From Gallionella sp. (GTDB lineage Bacteria; Pseudomonadota; Gammaproteobacteria; Burkholderiales; Gallionellaceae): DNA of 59,228 nucleotides. The DNA lies in contig JAUSAO010000033.1 in the NCBI GenBank assembly GCA_030652475.1, positions 1 to 59,228 on the forward strand, read 5' to 3'. The translations under genes were made by a program, and so were the position numbers. Below the pieces are notes generated by a model. The model searched no databases. It had not been told where the DNA came from and saw nothing but the letters and a program-made list of their open reading frames with translations. This document shows, piece after piece, positions 15,900 to 28,530 of the stretch (position 1 is its first letter; every line of letters starts with the position of its first letter).

Positions 15900-18734
15900 A
15901 TGAATACACCTTATCTCAGCATCCGCTGGAAGATCATCCTTCTTGCCAGTCTAGTGCTTGGCCTGACCAGTGCGTTGTTTATCTGGCAGCAGTATCGGAT
16001 CGAGCTCAACGAATTTGATCTCAAACAAGCCGAATATCGTGAACGTTCCCAACTCATTGTTGAACACTTATTCCTGTCACAGGCGGAACGGATGCAGTTA
16101 CTGGCAAGTCTGCTGGTTGAACAGCCGAATATTCGCGGTCATATCCTTAACAAACGTAGCGACCAGCTTGCTCAGGCAGTAGAAGCTATCGCCACGGAGC
16201 TTAGCTTTGCTCAGGGTGTAGTAACGGTGGAATTTCATGATTCCGCGCAGAAATCACTTGCAGCCTGGGGCGACCTGACTTATTCAGACAGCCTGGTTTC
16301 ATTGGCCAGATTATCAGTAACGGGTGAGAAACCGCAAACCCGCGTTTTGTGTGATCGGATTTGCGTCCACCTGACAGTTATACCCATCAGCCATGTCGGA
16401 CACACGGTAGCGAGCGTTGCGATAATCAGCAATCTGGAAACCGTCCTGAATGATTTGCATCGCCTGACTAACTCGGATGTGGCCACACTGTACAGCAAGG
16501 CACAGAATGATCATGCGCCCATTTCAGAAATGCAAATCGTTTCGGTCAGCGGCGGAGCGGTGATACGCGAAGTGCTGGAAGCTGCGCGCATCGGCTTCTG
16601 GCTGAACGGATATTTTCAGCTCGACCACGGCGGACAGGTGCATCAGGTGGCTTTGATCCCAGTACCGCTGATGGGCAAAAACCCGGTCTATTTTGCGATT
16701 GTCTCCGATATTACACGGCAGATTGAAGCGATTGCTTCGGAAGCGAAAGTTCACCTATTGCGCGGGATGGGGGTGTTGTTTCTGGCGATGTTGCTGATGT
16801 ATGCGATGTTACGTCCGACCATGCGGCGTATTCATCATGTCAGCCAGATACTGCCTTTGCTCGGACAGGAAAAATTTGCCCAGGTTCGTGAAGATTATGC
16901 GGCACGACCACTGCAAAAATGGCTGGGCGGAAGGTTGAAAGATGAAGTGGATGAGCTGGAAAGTCTGGCGCTGGCACTTGCGGACCAGCTTGAACGTTTG
17001 CGTAGTGAATCAATCAGGCATACAGACTCGCTTGCGGCTCAGGCCAGTCAGTTAAAACATGAACGTGATTTTATTTCAGGCTTGCTTGACACCGCACCCG
17101 TGTTCATTCTGAGTTATGGCAGTGATGGCTGCATTCAACTGGCAAATGCCTATGCTGTGGAATCCTGCGGTCTGACAGAAGTGTTGGGGCATGACTATGC
17201 AACATTATTCACGGGCATCAGTCAGCAGGAATACGCGGTTGAAATGTCGACAATGGAGGTCGGTGTAGTCAGTCGTCTGGAATCCAGGATTACCCAAAAC
17301 GATGGAAGCATTCGCAACGTACTCTGGTTTAATTCGCTGTTGGCCGCCGAGTTGGCTGAAACGCCGACTTACCTGTCCATAGGCATGGACATTACCGAGC
17401 ACAGGGAAAATGAAGCGAAGATACATGATCTCGCTTTTTACGATCCACTTACCAAGCTGCCCAACCGTTGCATGTTATTGGATTGCGTACGTCATGCGAT
17501 GAGCTCCAGTGTGCGCAAGCATTTTCATTGCGCCCTGATTTTTATAGACCTGGATCACTTTAAGGCTATCAACGATAGTAAGGGGCAGGAGATTGGTGAC
17601 CAGTTGCTGATTGAGACAGCAAAGCGTTTGCATGACAGTGTGCGCGAGATTGATACTGTTGCGCATTTGAGCGGTGATGAGTTCGTCGTTTTGGTTGAGG
17701 AGTTGAACTCAGAGGCAGAGTCTGCAGTAGCGCAAATCAGTCTGGTCGCAGAAAAGCTGCGCGTGGCAATCAGCCAACCCTGTCTGTTGCAAGGTTTTGC
17801 CTGCCATTTGACTGCTAGTGTGGGTATCAGTCTGTTCAAGGGTAACGAGGTTGCCGTGGATGAATTGCTCAGGTATGCCAATATAGCGATGTCACATGCC
17901 AAAGAATCCGGGCGTAATGCCTTGTGCGTCTTTGATCCGTCGATGCTTACAGGTCTTGAAGCACGTGCCGCACTGGAAGACGATTTACGCCATGCGTTGC
18001 CCCAAGATCAACTGCGGCTATTTTACCAGGTACAGATGAACGCGGCCGCTAAGCCTGTAGGTGTGGAAGCCTTGTTGCGTTGGTTTCATCCGGAGCGAGG
18101 ACTGATTCCGCCTTTGCAATTCATTCCGGTTGCCGAAGAAACCGGACTTATTCTGCCTATTGGTCTCTGGATACTGGAAACAGCTTGCGCTCAACTAAAA
18201 GCATGGGAAACGGATACGCTCACTTCTGAACTGCAACTCGCTGTCAATGTCAGCGCGCGCCAATTTTATCAGCCGGATTTCGTAGCTATCGTACTACACA
18301 CCCTTGAGAAAACCGGTGCAAATCCGGCCAGACTCAAGCTTGAGCTGACTGAAAGCATGGTGCTCGTCGATATTTCTGATGCAATCGCAAAAATGCAGCA
18401 GCTGAAGAATATCGGTGTACGCTTGTCCATTGATGATTTTGGTACAGCCTATTCTTCATTATCCTATCTGACGCAACTGCCACTCGATCAACTGAAAATA
18501 GACCAGTCTTTCGTACGCAACATCGGCGTAAATCCTAGTGATGCAGTCATCGTGCAAACCATCATCAACATGGCTAATGATCTCGGCATGGACGTAATCG
18601 CTGAAGGTGTGGAAACTCAGGCTCAGCGCGAATTTCTGGGGGCGGCGGGCTGTATGCAGTACCAGGGTTATCTGTACAGCAAACCTATTGCGCTGGATGC
18701 TTTTACTGACTACATGAAGACCAGCCGGGTCTGA
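15900..18734 (+). CDS. Membrane PAS-GGDEF-EAL cyclic-di-GMP enzyme
   Basis: This 944-residue signalling protein has membrane helix 1 near 11-30, a periplasmic sensor of about 250 residues, membrane helix 2 near 288-306 and a PAS domain (about 395-505). The GGDEF domain carries SGDEF at 591-595 with an intact inhibitory site REID five residues upstream (582-585). The EAL domain has E723-A-L in VEALLRW plus ELTES, IDDFGTAYSS and EGVET. SGDEF is seen in active cyclases, so both making and breaking c-di-GMP are possible; the EAL set is complete. It sits behind a PstS-like periplasmic protein and a porin, which may supply its signal. A TTG one codon upstream is in frame. Confidence 0.93.
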   Translation: MNTPYLSIRWKIILLASLVLGLTSALFIWQQYRIELNEFDLKQAEYRERSQLIVEHLFLSQAERMQLLASLLVEQPNIRGHILNKRSDQLAQAVEAIATELSFAQGVVTVEFHDSAQKSLAAWGDLTYSDSLVSLARLSVTGEKPQTRVLCDRICVHLTVIPISHVGHTVASVAIISNLETVLNDLHRLTNSDVATLYSKAQNDHAPISEMQIVSVSGGAVIREVLEAARIGFWLNGYFQLDHGGQVHQVALIPVPLMGKNPVYFAIVSDITRQIEAIASEAKVHLLRGMGVLFLAMLLMYAMLRPTMRRIHHVSQILPLLGQEKFAQVREDYAARPLQKWLGGRLKDEVDELESLALALADQLERLRSESIRHTDSLAAQASQLKHERDFISGLLDTAPVFILSYGSDGCIQLANAYAVESCGLTEVLGHDYATLFTGISQQEYAVEMSTMEVGVVSRLESRITQNDGSIRNVLWFNSLLAAELAETPTYLSIGMDITEHRENEAKIHDLAFYDPLTKLPNRCMLLDCVRHAMSSSVRKHFHCALIFIDLDHFKAINDSKGQEIGDQLLIETAKRLHDSVREIDTVAHLSGDEFVVLVEELNSEAESAVAQISLVAEKLRVAISQPCLLQGFACHLTASVGISLFKGNEVAVDELLRYANIAMSHAKESGRNALCVFDPSMLTGLEARAALEDDLRHALPQDQLRLFYQVQMNAAAKPVGVEALLRWFHPERGLIPPLQFIPVAEETGLILPIGLWILETACAQLKAWETDTLTSELQLAVNVSARQFYQPDFVAIVLHTLEKTGANPARLKLELTESMVLVDISDAIAKMQQLKNIGVRLSIDDFGTAYSSLSYLTQLPLDQLKIDQSFVRNIGVNPSDAVIVQTIINMANDLGMDVIAEGVETQAQREFLGAAGCMQYQGYLYSKPIALDAFTDYMKTSRV

Positions 18735-18740
18735 ATTTAT

Positions 18741-20258
18741 ATGTCCATTGAAACCGAACTCAAATTACGCATCACACCCGAGCATCTCGCCCGCCTGAGG
18801 CGACATGCGCTGTTCAGGACGCACCAGATCAGCGCACCTGTCACGCGCCACCTGCACAATATTTACTACGACACGCCGAAACTGGACTTGCACAAGAACG
18901 AAATGGCTTTGCGACTGCGCCGCGTGGGCGGGCGCTGGCTGCAAACGCTGAAGGGAGGCGGTTCAGTCAGGGCGGGGCTGCATCAGCGTAACGAGTGGGA
19001 AGCGCCTGTCGCTTTGGCCCGGCTGGATTTTTCCGTGCTGCAGGCATCCGTTCTAAAAGCCTATCTGCCGCCGCGTCTGCGCAAAAAACTGAAATCGGTA
19101 TTTGTGACGGATTTTTACCGCACCAGCCGTCTGCTGGAATGGCAGGGCGCGCAGATCGAAGTGTGCATGGATCACGGCGTAGTAAAGACTGCGCAGCACA
19201 GCACGCCGATTTGTGAGGTGGAACTGGAGCTGAAATCGGGTGCAGCGCAACAATTGTACGAACTCGCCCTAGCGTTACTGGAGATCGCTCCGCTCGAACT
19301 GGAAACGGTAAGCAAGGCGGAACAGGGGTTCCGGCTGTTGTCCGGATATATTGAGCAACCGGCTAAAGCTGAAGTGCTGAAACTCGGAAGAAATGACAGC
19401 CTGACCGAGGTGCTGCAAACACTGATCTGGTCTTGCCTGCTGCATTTGCAAGGAAATTTACAAGGTGCGATGGCATCCGACGATGCCGAGTATTTGCACC
19501 AGATGCGGGTAGCGTTGAGGCGATTGCGCGTGGTGTTGCGCATGGCTGAAAAAATCCGTGCCGATGAGCAACTGGCCGTATTGCGTCAGGAACTCACCGC
19601 CCTGGCGGCTGCACTTGGCAGGGTGCGCGACTGGGATGTATTCATCGCCGGGGTGGCAGAGCCGCTGTGCGCGCTGCGTGCCAGTGATGATGGTTTACAA
19701 ATACTGCTGGATATCAGTGAACGACAACGCGCCGGGCGTTACGCGACCCTGCGCAGCGTTGCACAGCGGAGTGAACTACAGCGATTGATGCTACGCATTG
19801 CCATCTGGATGAACGGTACCTATTGGCAACGGGCGGAGGAGGGCGCACCGCAAACGCAAGTGTTTGCGGTGCGATATTTACAGCGGTTGGGAAAACGTTA
19901 TAAGCAAACGAAACAAAAACTGGATGCCACAGGTTGCGGACAGTTGCATGCCTTGCGTATTCTGGCCAAAAAACTGCGCTACAGCGCAGAGTGCTACGCC
20001 TCGCTGTACGGTAAAAAAGAAGTTGGCAATTATCTGAGCGCGCTGGGTGAAGTTCAGGAAATACTGGGACAAATCAACGATGTCGCGGTAGCCCATCGCC
20101 TGCTGGATGATCTGGCGAAAACCCCGGAACTATCCGGCCACCCGCAAGCCATTGTATTGGCAAGGAACTGGGTAGATAGCAATACATCGTTAAATATCAT
20201 AATGTTGCGAAAAACATCTCGAAGTTTTAACAGAAAACAGGCTTTCTGGAGAGCGTAA
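18741..20258 (+). CDS. CYTH-CHAD domain protein (inorganic triphosphatase type)
   Basis: This 505-residue protein has an N-terminal CYTH tunnel domain (ETELKLRI at the start is the ExExK signature; NIYYDTPKLDLHKNEMALRLRR follows). A C-terminal CHAD domain begins near 225, rich in His and Arg (YLHQMRVALRRLRVVLRM, KLRYSAECYASLYG). CYTH proteins of this type hydrolyse triphosphate and CHAD domains bind polyphosphate. Together with ppk2 elsewhere in the window this suits a polyphosphate-storing cell. It follows the GGDEF-EAL gene by six bases and is the last gene of that run. Confidence 0.92.
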   Translation: MSIETELKLRITPEHLARLRRHALFRTHQISAPVTRHLHNIYYDTPKLDLHKNEMALRLRRVGGRWLQTLKGGGSVRAGLHQRNEWEAPVALARLDFSVLQASVLKAYLPPRLRKKLKSVFVTDFYRTSRLLEWQGAQIEVCMDHGVVKTAQHSTPICEVELELKSGAAQQLYELALALLEIAPLELETVSKAEQGFRLLSGYIEQPAKAEVLKLGRNDSLTEVLQTLIWSCLLHLQGNLQGAMASDDAEYLHQMRVALRRLRVVLRMAEKIRADEQLAVLRQELTALAAALGRVRDWDVFIAGVAEPLCALRASDDGLQILLDISERQRAGRYATLRSVAQRSELQRLMLRIAIWMNGTYWQRAEEGAPQTQVFAVRYLQRLGKRYKQTKQKLDATGCGQLHALRILAKKLRYSAECYASLYGKKEVGNYLSALGEVQEILGQINDVAVAHRLLDDLAKTPELSGHPQAIVLARNWVDSNTSLNIIMLRKTSRSFNRKQAFWRA

Positions 20259-20360
20259 GGCATAGAGCGAAAATCGCTTGCCATATTGTTTTCCGGAAAC
20301 CTGCATACTGGCGTTTGCTGCAAGCGTGTCAACCCGCTGCGAGGCGGGGGCGGTTGAAAG

Positions 20361-22193
20361 TCAGCGGTTCGCCTCGTCCTCGATGACTTTCAGGAAATCA
20401 TCGCCATAGCGTACCAGCTTGCCTTGCCCGACGCCGCTGATACGGCCCATTTCTGTCAGGCTGCCGGGACGCTGGTCGCGCATTTCCAGCAGAGTGCTGT
20501 CGTGAAAAATCACATAGGGCGGTACGCCCTGTTCACGGGCAAGTTCCATGCGTTTGGCCTTGAGCGCCAGCCACAGACGGTCTTCACTGGCGCCTGCAAA
20601 CGGCTCGCGCGACTTGTCGTCTCGTATTGTGCGTGTGGATTTGCGTTTGGCGGGTTCGGCATCGCGGCGCAATAAAACCTGCTGCTCGCCTTTGAGCACC
20701 GGACGGGCAATTTCAGTCAAACGCAGCCCGCCATAAGCCTCGATATCCGCTTCCAGAAAACCGCCCGCAATCAACTGACGGAACACGCTGCTCCATTGCT
20801 GTAGGGTGTGTTCGACTCCGATGCCGTAGGTGGAAAGTTGCTGGTGGCTGAATTTCTCAACGCGTGCGGTTTGCTTGCCCAGCAGCACATCAATCAGATG
20901 GCCGACACCGAAGCGTTGTCCGGTGCGATATACGCAGGACAAGGCCATTTGCGCGGCGCGCGTGGCTACCCACGTTTGCACCGGAGTCAGGCAGTTATCG
21001 CATTCTCCACAGTCGCCCGCATGCTGTTCGCCGAAATAACGCAGCAGGGTCTGGTGGCGGCAGGCGGTGGATTCGCAGAAACCCAGCAGCGCATCGAGTT
21101 TTTGCAGTTCCACGCGCTTGCGCGCTTCAGGCGAGTCGCCGGACAGCAGCATCTGCCGCATGGAGACCACATCGCCCAGACCGTAAGCCATCCAGGCGTC
21201 GGCGGCTAGTCCGTCGCGCCCCGCACGCCCGGTTTCCTGATAATAGCCTTCCATGCTCTTGGGTAAATCCAGGTGAGCGACGAAGCGCACGTTGGGTTTG
21301 TCTATACCCATGCCGAACGCCACTGTTGCCACCATGATCACGCCTTCCTCGCGCAGGAAGCGACTTTGATGATGGGCGCGCGTGGCGGCATCCAGACCGG
21401 CATGATAGGGTAGCGCATCCCAGCCTAGCGCGACCAGTTTGGCGGCTGTTTCATCCACGCGCTTGCGTGACAGGCAATATACGATGCCCGCATCATTCGG
21501 ATGCTCCTTATCAAGAAAATCCTGCAACTGATTGAGTGCATTCGATTTTAAGGTTACGCGATAACGGATGTTCGGGCGGTCGAAGCTGGATACGAACTGG
21601 CGCGCCTGTTCCAGCGACAGCCGTTCCACGATCTCGCGCCGCGTCGGTGCGTCCGCCGTGGCAGTGAGTGCGACACGCGGCACAGCGGGGAAACGCTGCT
21701 GCAATATGGTCAGTTCGCGGTATTCCGGACGGAAGTCATGTCCCCATTGCGAGACGCAGTGCGCCTCGTCGATGGCGAACAGCGCCAGTCCATTTTCCAG
21801 CTGCATCTGTTCCAGCAGTGCGAGAAAATTGCCGTTAAGCAAACGTTCGGGCGCGACGTACAATAAATCGAGTTCGCCGCGCCGTAACTGACCCTGAACC
21901 TCGCGAGCGGCATCGGCGGACAGGCTGGAATTCAGGTAGGCGGCGCGCACGCCGAGTTGACGCAAGGCATCGACCTGATCCTGCATCAGCGCGATCAGCG
22001 GCGAAACCACGATGGCAACGCCCGGCCTGAGCAATGCAGGAATCTGGTAGCACAACGATTTCCCGCCCCCGGTCGGCATCAGTACCAGTGCGTCTCCGCC
22101 ACCGGCTATCTGTTCGACGATGGCCTGCTGCTCGCCGCGAAATGTGGCGTAGCCGAAAACATCATGGAGAATTTGTTGTGCGGGTGTCGTCAT
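20361..22193 (-). CDS. recQ: ATP-dependent DNA helicase RecQ
   Basis: This 610-residue RecQ helicase has motif [13 protein letters not shown], motif II DEAH in [19 protein letters not shown] and motif [12 protein letters not shown]. The zinc-binding Cys set runs over FCESTACRH ... CGECDNC, followed by an RQC winged helix (about 405-500) and an HRDC domain (about 530-605). It unwinds DNA in recombinational repair. Length and domain order match E. coli RecQ. It is monocistronic, convergent with the CYTH-CHAD gene and divergent from the ABC ATPase gene. No clear Shine-Dalgarno precedes the ATG. Confidence 0.96.
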   Translation of the reverse strand: MTTPAQQILHDVFGYATFRGEQQAIVEQIAGGGDALVLMPTGGGKSLCYQIPALLRPGVAIVVSPLIALMQDQVDALRQLGVRAAYLNSSLSADAAREVQGQLRRGELDLLYVAPERLLNGNFLALLEQMQLENGLALFAIDEAHCVSQWGHDFRPEYRELTILQQRFPAVPRVALTATADAPTRREIVERLSLEQARQFVSSFDRPNIRYRVTLKSNALNQLQDFLDKEHPNDAGIVYCLSRKRVDETAAKLVALGWDALPYHAGLDAATRAHHQSRFLREEGVIMVATVAFGMGIDKPNVRFVAHLDLPKSMEGYYQETGRAGRDGLAADAWMAYGLGDVVSMRQMLLSGDSPEARKRVELQKLDALLGFCESTACRHQTLLRYFGEQHAGDCGECDNCLTPVQTWVATRAAQMALSCVYRTGQRFGVGHLIDVLLGKQTARVEKFSHQQLSTYGIGVEHTLQQWSSVFRQLIAGGFLEADIEAYGGLRLTEIARPVLKGEQQVLLRRDAEPAKRKSTRTIRDDKSREPFAGASEDRLWLALKAKRMELAREQGVPPYVIFHDSTLLEMRDQRPGSLTEMGRISGVGQGKLVRYGDDFLKVIEDEANR

Positions 22194-22287
22194 GAAAATT
22201 GAGAATGATTATAAAACGATGCGGCTGGACGCTGACGCCTGGCGAGGTTAAAAATGATACCATCCGCCTGTTGTGAAGGAGAAGATA

Positions 22288-23118
22288 TTGAAGCAAGTTG
22301 CAGAAAATCTGGTTGAGGTCAGCGACCTTCATTTTTCCTACGGAAAAACAAAGGTACTCAAGGGAATCAATCTCACGATACCGCGCGGCAAAGTGGTGGC
22401 GATCCTGGGTGTCAGCGGCTGCGGCAAGAGCACCCTGCTGCACCATTTCGGCGGGCAGCTCAAGCCGTCTCGCGGCAGTGTCAAGGTGTTGGGCAAGGTC
22501 ATACATGAGCTGGGAAACGCCGAACTGTACACCATGCGCCGGGAAATGGGCATGATGTTTCAGGTGAGCGGCCTGTTCAGCGATTTGACCGTGTATGACA
22601 ATCTGGCCTTTCCGATGCGCGAGCATACCGATTTGTCGGAAGCGATGATACGCGATCTGGTGTTGATGAAGCTGCAAGCCGTGGGTTTGCGCAATGCACG
22701 AGACTTGATGCCCAAGGACCTGTCAGGCGGCATGGAGCGCCGTGTGGCACTGGCAAGGGCGATCGCGCTTGATCCCACGCTGATTATTTACGACGAACCC
22801 TTCGCCGGACTCGACCCGATTTCACTCAGCATCATCGCCAACCTGATCCGTAAGCTGAACGATGCACTGGGCGTGACTTCGGTCGTAGTTACTTATGACA
22901 TGTCCGAATCCCTCAAGATTGCCGATTATGTGTATTTCATCCATGACGGCGTGGTTGTGGCGGAGGGAGAGTCCGCGGACATGCTTGAATCGAAAGATCC
23001 GTTTGTCCATCAGTTCATACATTCGGAGCCGGACGGCCCGGTCGCTTTTCAGTATCCGAGCAAGCCCTACGGTGAAGACTTGCAACTAGCCACCGGCAAA
23101 GCCGCTGGCCAGGGATGA
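22288..23118 (+). CDS. MlaF-like ABC transporter ATP-binding protein (orphan)
   Basis: This ATPase resembles MlaF of the retrograde phospholipid transporter. It has Walker A GVSGCGKST, Q-loop MFQVSGLFSDLTVYDN, signature LSGGMERRVALARAI and Walker B LIIYDEPFAGLDP. The H-loop is unusual: VVVTYDMSES carries Tyr-Asp where MlaF and most ABC ATPases have His-Asp. I prefer the TTG at 22288, which has AAGGAG six bases upstream; a GTG at 22273 would itself overlap that site. MlaF normally sits next to mlaE, mlaD and mlaC, but here the next gene is pgi on the other strand. Any permease must therefore be elsewhere. Confidence 0.8.
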   Translation: MKQVAENLVEVSDLHFSYGKTKVLKGINLTIPRGKVVAILGVSGCGKSTLLHHFGGQLKPSRGSVKVLGKVIHELGNAELYTMRREMGMMFQVSGLFSDLTVYDNLAFPMREHTDLSEAMIRDLVLMKLQAVGLRNARDLMPKDLSGGMERRVALARAIALDPTLIIYDEPFAGLDPISLSIIANLIRKLNDALGVTSVVVTYDMSESLKIADYVYFIHDGVVVAEGESADMLESKDPFVHQFIHSEPDGPVAFQYPSKPYGEDLQLATGKAAGQG

Positions 23119-23127
23119 AGCGGCTAG

Positions 23128-24768
23128 CTAGCGTTGCTGGTGGTAATACTCGATCAGGCTGCGAGTGGATTTGTCGTGAGCTGACTTGACGGAGGCATCC
23201 AGTAACTCAGGCAGAATTTTACTGGCGAGCTGTTTTCCCAGTTCCACCCCCCATTGGTCGAACGAGTTGATGTTCCACACGATGCCCTGCACGAATACTT
23301 TTTGTTCATAGAGCGCAATCAGCATACCCAGCGAGTGAGGGTCGAGACGATCAAACAGCAGGGTGTTGGTAGGTTTGTTACCCGGGAATACCTTGTGCGG
23401 CAACAGGGCTTCCAGTTCATCACCCTGCATGCCTTGCGCTTCCAGTTCGACGCGGGCTTCGTCAGCGGTCTTGCCGACCATCAGTGCTTCGGTTTGCGCG
23501 AAACAGTTGGCGAGCAGGATGGCATGATGTTCGCCGACGGGATTCTGGCTGTGCAGCGGGGCCAGAAAATCAGCCGGAATCATGCGGGTGCCCTGATGGA
23601 TCAGCTGGTAGAAAGCGTGCTGGCCGTTGGTGCCCGATTCGCCCCATACCACCATGCCGGTATCATAATCAACCCGATTGCCGTCGCGATCCACGCCTTT
23701 GCCGTTGCTCTCCATATCCAGTTGTTGCAGATAGGCAGGGAAGCGGTGCAGGTACTGGTCATAGGGCAGCACGGCATTGGAACCCGCGCCGAAAAAATCA
23801 CCATACCAGATACCCAGCATGCCCATCAGCACCGGAATGTTCTGATCCAGCGGCGTTGCGCGGAAATGTTCATCCATCTCATGCGCGCCCGCGAGCAATT
23901 CCTCGAAACGATCCATGCCGACAAACAGCGCGATAGGCAAGCCTATGGCTGACCACAACGAATAACGCCCGCCGACCCAGTCCCAGAATTCGAACACATT
24001 ATCCGGATTGATGCCGAATGCGGCGGTCGCCTTGAGGTTGGTCGAAACGGCGGCAAAGTGTTTTTCTACCGCTGCCGGGTCGCCCAGTTGCGCTATCAGC
24101 CAGTCACGCGCAGAACGTGCATTGGTCAGCGTTTCCTGGGTGGTAAAGGTCTTGGAGCTGATGATGAACAGCGTGGTTTCCGCGTCCAGTTTTTTCAGTG
24201 TCTCGGTGATTTGTGTTGCGTCCACGTTGGAAACAAAATGGGCGCGCAGATTGGCACTGGCATAAGGTTTGAGGGCTTCACATACCATCAGCGGGCCCAG
24301 ATCGGAACCGCCGATGCCAATATTAACAATATCGGTAAAGGCTTTGCCGCTATGTCCCAGATGTGATCCGTTGCGCACGGCATCGGAAAATTCGCGCATC
24401 AATCCTAATACCCGCTGCACTTCGGGCATGACATCCGCGCCATTGAAAAAAACCGGGCGGTTTGAACGATTGCGCAGCGCCGTATGCAGCACGGCGCGTT
24501 GTTCGGTGGTATTGATCCGCGTGCCGGCAAACTTGCGCTCGATATAGGCGGGAAGTTCGGCACTTTCGGCCAGTGCAACGAGCAGTCGCATGGTTTCAGT
24601 AGTGATGCGGTTCTTGGAATAATCAAACAGCAGGCTGCCGAACTTTACCGAGAATTTGTCAAAACGCGCCGGATCATCCTGAAACATCTGGCGCATGTGG
24701 TTCTTTTTAATGCTGGCAAAGTGCGTTTTCAGTGCCTGCCAGGCTGCGGATTGTGTGAGTTTCGACAT
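23128..24768 (-). CDS. pgi: Glucose-6-phosphate isomerase
   Basis: This 546-residue enzyme interconverts glucose-6-phosphate and fructose-6-phosphate in the cytosol. Signatures include [39 protein letters not shown], the [18 protein letters not shown] active-site segment (catalytic Glu and His) and [13 protein letters not shown] near the C-terminus. The length is normal for the long proteobacterial form. It follows glgB on the same strand after a 171-bp gap that holds a dispersed repeat. The two may be expressed together, linking hexose phosphate supply with glycogen branching. Confidence 0.97.
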   Translation of the reverse strand: MSKLTQSAAWQALKTHFASIKKNHMRQMFQDDPARFDKFSVKFGSLLFDYSKNRITTETMRLLVALAESAELPAYIERKFAGTRINTTEQRAVLHTALRNRSNRPVFFNGADVMPEVQRVLGLMREFSDAVRNGSHLGHSGKAFTDIVNIGIGGSDLGPLMVCEALKPYASANLRAHFVSNVDATQITETLKKLDAETTLFIISSKTFTTQETLTNARSARDWLIAQLGDPAAVEKHFAAVSTNLKATAAFGINPDNVFEFWDWVGGRYSLWSAIGLPIALFVGMDRFEELLAGAHEMDEHFRATPLDQNIPVLMGMLGIWYGDFFGAGSNAVLPYDQYLHRFPAYLQQLDMESNGKGVDRDGNRVDYDTGMVVWGESGTNGQHAFYQLIHQGTRMIPADFLAPLHSQNPVGEHHAILLANCFAQTEALMVGKTADEARVELEAQGMQGDELEALLPHKVFPGNKPTNTLLFDRLDPHSLGMLIALYEQKVFVQGIVWNINSFDQWGVELGKQLASKILPELLDASVKSAHDKSTRSLIEYYHQQR

Positions 24769-24806
24769 GTTAATTATCTCAAATCAAATTTAACCTAATA
24801 AGCAGT

Positions 24807-24925
24807 TGTCCACGAAATACACGAAAAAATTCAGACAGATACCAGTTTTTTAAGCTTGCTGGCGGGATGCTGAATTAATGCAGGTTTCAGGTTTCTTTTA
24901 GTGTCTTTCGTGCTTTTCGTGGATA
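24807..24925. repeat. TGTCCACGAAA-type inverted-repeat element, copy 1
   Basis: The left arm TGTCCACGAAATACACGAA (24807-24825) pairs with the right arm TTCGTGCTTTTCGTGGATA (24907-24925) at 16 of 19 positions. The same arms occur at 34352-34445. This copy fills most of the glgB-pgi gap. Confidence 0.75.
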
Positions 24926-24939
24926 TAAAAGTTTTTAGC

Positions 24940-27096
24940 CTACGCATCAGGTACCAGAATCACGCCAGCCAGAGGCGGCAATGAAATTTCGGCAGAGTAG
25001 GGTAAACCCATCCAGGGAACGGCTTCCGCCTGAATCAGGCCCGCATTGCCGAGGTTGCTTCCCGCGTAATAGCTGGAATCACTATTCAGCACCTCGCGAT
25101 AGCTGTTTTTTTCAGGAAGGCCGATGCGATAGTGCTTGCGCGGTAAAGGGGTCAGGTTCAGGGCGACAATCGCCGTTGAGCCATCGCGCGCGCGACGCTG
25201 GTAGGACAACACTGATTTTTCTGCATCGTTGCAGTCTATCCAGGAAAACCCGTCCGACTGAAAATCCAGCTCATGCAGTGCGGGCAGTGTGCGATACAGT
25301 TTATTAAGGTCATGCGTCAGATTCTGTACGCCGCGATGCAGCGCTTCACCCAATTGCCACCATTCCAGTTCCCACTTCGATTGCCATTCGCGTCCCTGCG
25401 CAATTTCATTGCCCATAAAGTTGAGTTTTTTGCCCGGACTGGTCATCTGATAAGTCAGCAGCAGGCGCAGATTGGCAAATTTTTGCCAGGCGTCGCCGGG
25501 CATCTTGGACAGCAGCGAGCCTTTGCCGTGCACTACTTCGTCATGCGAGAACGGCATCACGAAGTTTTCGCTGTAGGCGTAGATCTGCCCGAAGGTCAGT
25601 TGGCTATGATGGTAGCGGCGGTGTACCGGATCGTTCTGGAAATAGCTCAGCGTGTCATTCATCCAGCCCATGTTCCACTTCATCGAGAAGCCGAGTCCAC
25701 CCAGATAGACGGGGCGCGATACGCCCGGCCACGCGGTTGATTCTTCAGCCATAGTCAGCGCGCCCGGAAACTCGTCGTGCACCATGATGTTCATCTCGCG
25801 CAGGAATTCCACTGCATCGAGATTTTCACGGCCGCCGTATTTGTTCGGTATCCATTCACCCGCTTTGCGCGAGTAATCCAGATACAGCATGGATGCGACG
25901 GCATCCACGCGCAAGCCATCAAAATGGAATTCGGCAAGCCAGTAGTGTGCGCTGGACAATAAAAAGGTTTTAACTTCGTTGCGGCCAAAGTTGAAAATGT
26001 GCGTGCCCCAGTCCTGGTGAAAGCCCAGACGCGGATCCTGATGTTCGTACAACGCCGTGCCGTCAAAGCGTGCCAGCGCCCAGCTGTCCTGTGGAAAGTG
26101 TGCGGGCACCCAGTCGAGGATGACGCCGATGTCGGCCTGATGGAAGGTGTCGATCAGGTGGCGCAATTCGTCGGGTGAACCGAAGCGGCTGCTGGGGGCA
26201 AAATAGCCAGTGCACTGATAACCCCACGATTCATCCAGCGGATGCTCGGTAACCGGCATCAATTCAACGTGGGTATAGCCCATACCCTTGACATAGGGCA
26301 CCAGGTCCCTGGCTAATTCGCTGTAAGTGTAGAAGCGGCCGTCGGGATGGCGTTTCCAGGAACCGGGGTGAACTTCATAAATATTGACTGCGCCGTGCAA
26401 CCAGTCCCATTGGCCGCGTTTCTGCATCCAGGCATCATCCTGCCAGCGGTGCTGGTTGGCAGGTGCGGCAAGGGCTGCCGTGCCGGGACGCAGTTCATAG
26501 CCTTGTGCATAGGGGTCGGTCTTGGTCAGTATGTTGCCGGAATCACGATTGCGGATTTCATAACGATACAGGGCATGCTGCGCAATTTCAGGAATAAAAA
26601 TTTCCCATACGCCGCTTGATCCATGCAAACGCATGGGGTACAAACGACCGTCCCAACTGTTGAATTCGCCCACCACGCTGACGCGCTCGGCGTTCGGTGC
26701 CCAGACCGCGAAACGTACACCCTTTACACCGTTGATTTCCACCGCGTGTGAACCGAGCATGCGATAGCCCTGGCGAAGATTTCCTTCGCTGAACAGAAAC
26801 AAATCCTGTTCGGAAATAGTGGAGGGGAATTGGTAGGGGTCGTACACATCGCGTGATGCGGTGCCTTGATTGATACGCAGGCGGTAGGGTTGTACGGGTT
26901 CGCTTGTTCCGCGCCATTCGAACAGGCCGCCAGGATGGATTTTTTTGAGCGTTTCACCGCTGTGCAGCAGAGTGATTTGTGTGGCATGAGGTTCATAAAA
27001 GCGTATGACCCACTCGCTGGCTTCATGGTGCGAGCCGAGCAAAGCGAACGGATCATGCAGGCGAGCTTGCAACAAAGATTCAATCAGCATGTCCAC
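24940..27096 (-). CDS. glgB: 1,4-alpha-glucan branching enzyme
   Basis: This 718-residue GH13 enzyme makes alpha-1,6 branches in glycogen. It has an N-terminal CBM48 region ([20 protein letters not shown], about 130-150) and the barrel motifs [24 protein letters not shown] (nucleophile Asp, about 397), MAEES (acid/base Glu, about 450) and [11 protein letters not shown]. The C-terminal domain ends [12 protein letters not shown]. The start is a GTG at 27096 with AAGGA seven bases upstream; an in-frame ATG lies two codons later with poorer spacing. It is divergent from glgC across 92 bp. Confidence 0.97.
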   Translation of the reverse strand: MDMLIESLLQARLHDPFALLGSHHEASEWVIRFYEPHATQITLLHSGETLKKIHPGGLFEWRGTSEPVQPYRLRINQGTASRDVYDPYQFPSTISEQDLFLFSEGNLRQGYRMLGSHAVEINGVKGVRFAVWAPNAERVSVVGEFNSWDGRLYPMRLHGSSGVWEIFIPEIAQHALYRYEIRNRDSGNILTKTDPYAQGYELRPGTAALAAPANQHRWQDDAWMQKRGQWDWLHGAVNIYEVHPGSWKRHPDGRFYTYSELARDLVPYVKGMGYTHVELMPVTEHPLDESWGYQCTGYFAPSSRFGSPDELRHLIDTFHQADIGVILDWVPAHFPQDSWALARFDGTALYEHQDPRLGFHQDWGTHIFNFGRNEVKTFLLSSAHYWLAEFHFDGLRVDAVASMLYLDYSRKAGEWIPNKYGGRENLDAVEFLREMNIMVHDEFPGALTMAEESTAWPGVSRPVYLGGLGFSMKWNMGWMNDTLSYFQNDPVHRRYHHSQLTFGQIYAYSENFVMPFSHDEVVHGKGSLLSKMPGDAWQKFANLRLLLTYQMTSPGKKLNFMGNEIAQGREWQSKWELEWWQLGEALHRGVQNLTHDLNKLYRTLPALHELDFQSDGFSWIDCNDAEKSVLSYQRRARDGSTAIVALNLTPLPRKHYRIGLPEKNSYREVLNSDSSYYAGSNLGNAGLIQAEAVPWMGLPYSAEISLPPLAGVILVPDA

Positions 27097-27116
27097 TTTA
27101 TTTTCCTTATTAGTTC

Positions 27117-27146
27117 TTGTGCCGTGCGGTAATTGTAAACGATAAT
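27117..27146 (+). promoter_or_regulatory. Candidate glgC promoter
   Basis: TTGTGC and GATAAT are separated by 18 bp in the glgB-glgC divergent gap, about 40 bp before the glgC ATG. The hexamers are moderate matches to sigma-70. Confidence 0.4.
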
Positions 27147-27188
27147 GCCTAGGTCAATTAAGGTAAATGTGACTTGAGGGAGGCTGAG

Positions 27189-28514
<1,326 letters not shown>

Positions 28515-28530
28515 GATTAAACTTACACAT

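Noticed and set aside
15900..18734. Inactive GGDEF domain because the first Gly is Ser
   Set aside because: SGDEF occurs in active cyclases, and the inhibitory RxxD site is intact, so loss of function cannot be claimed.
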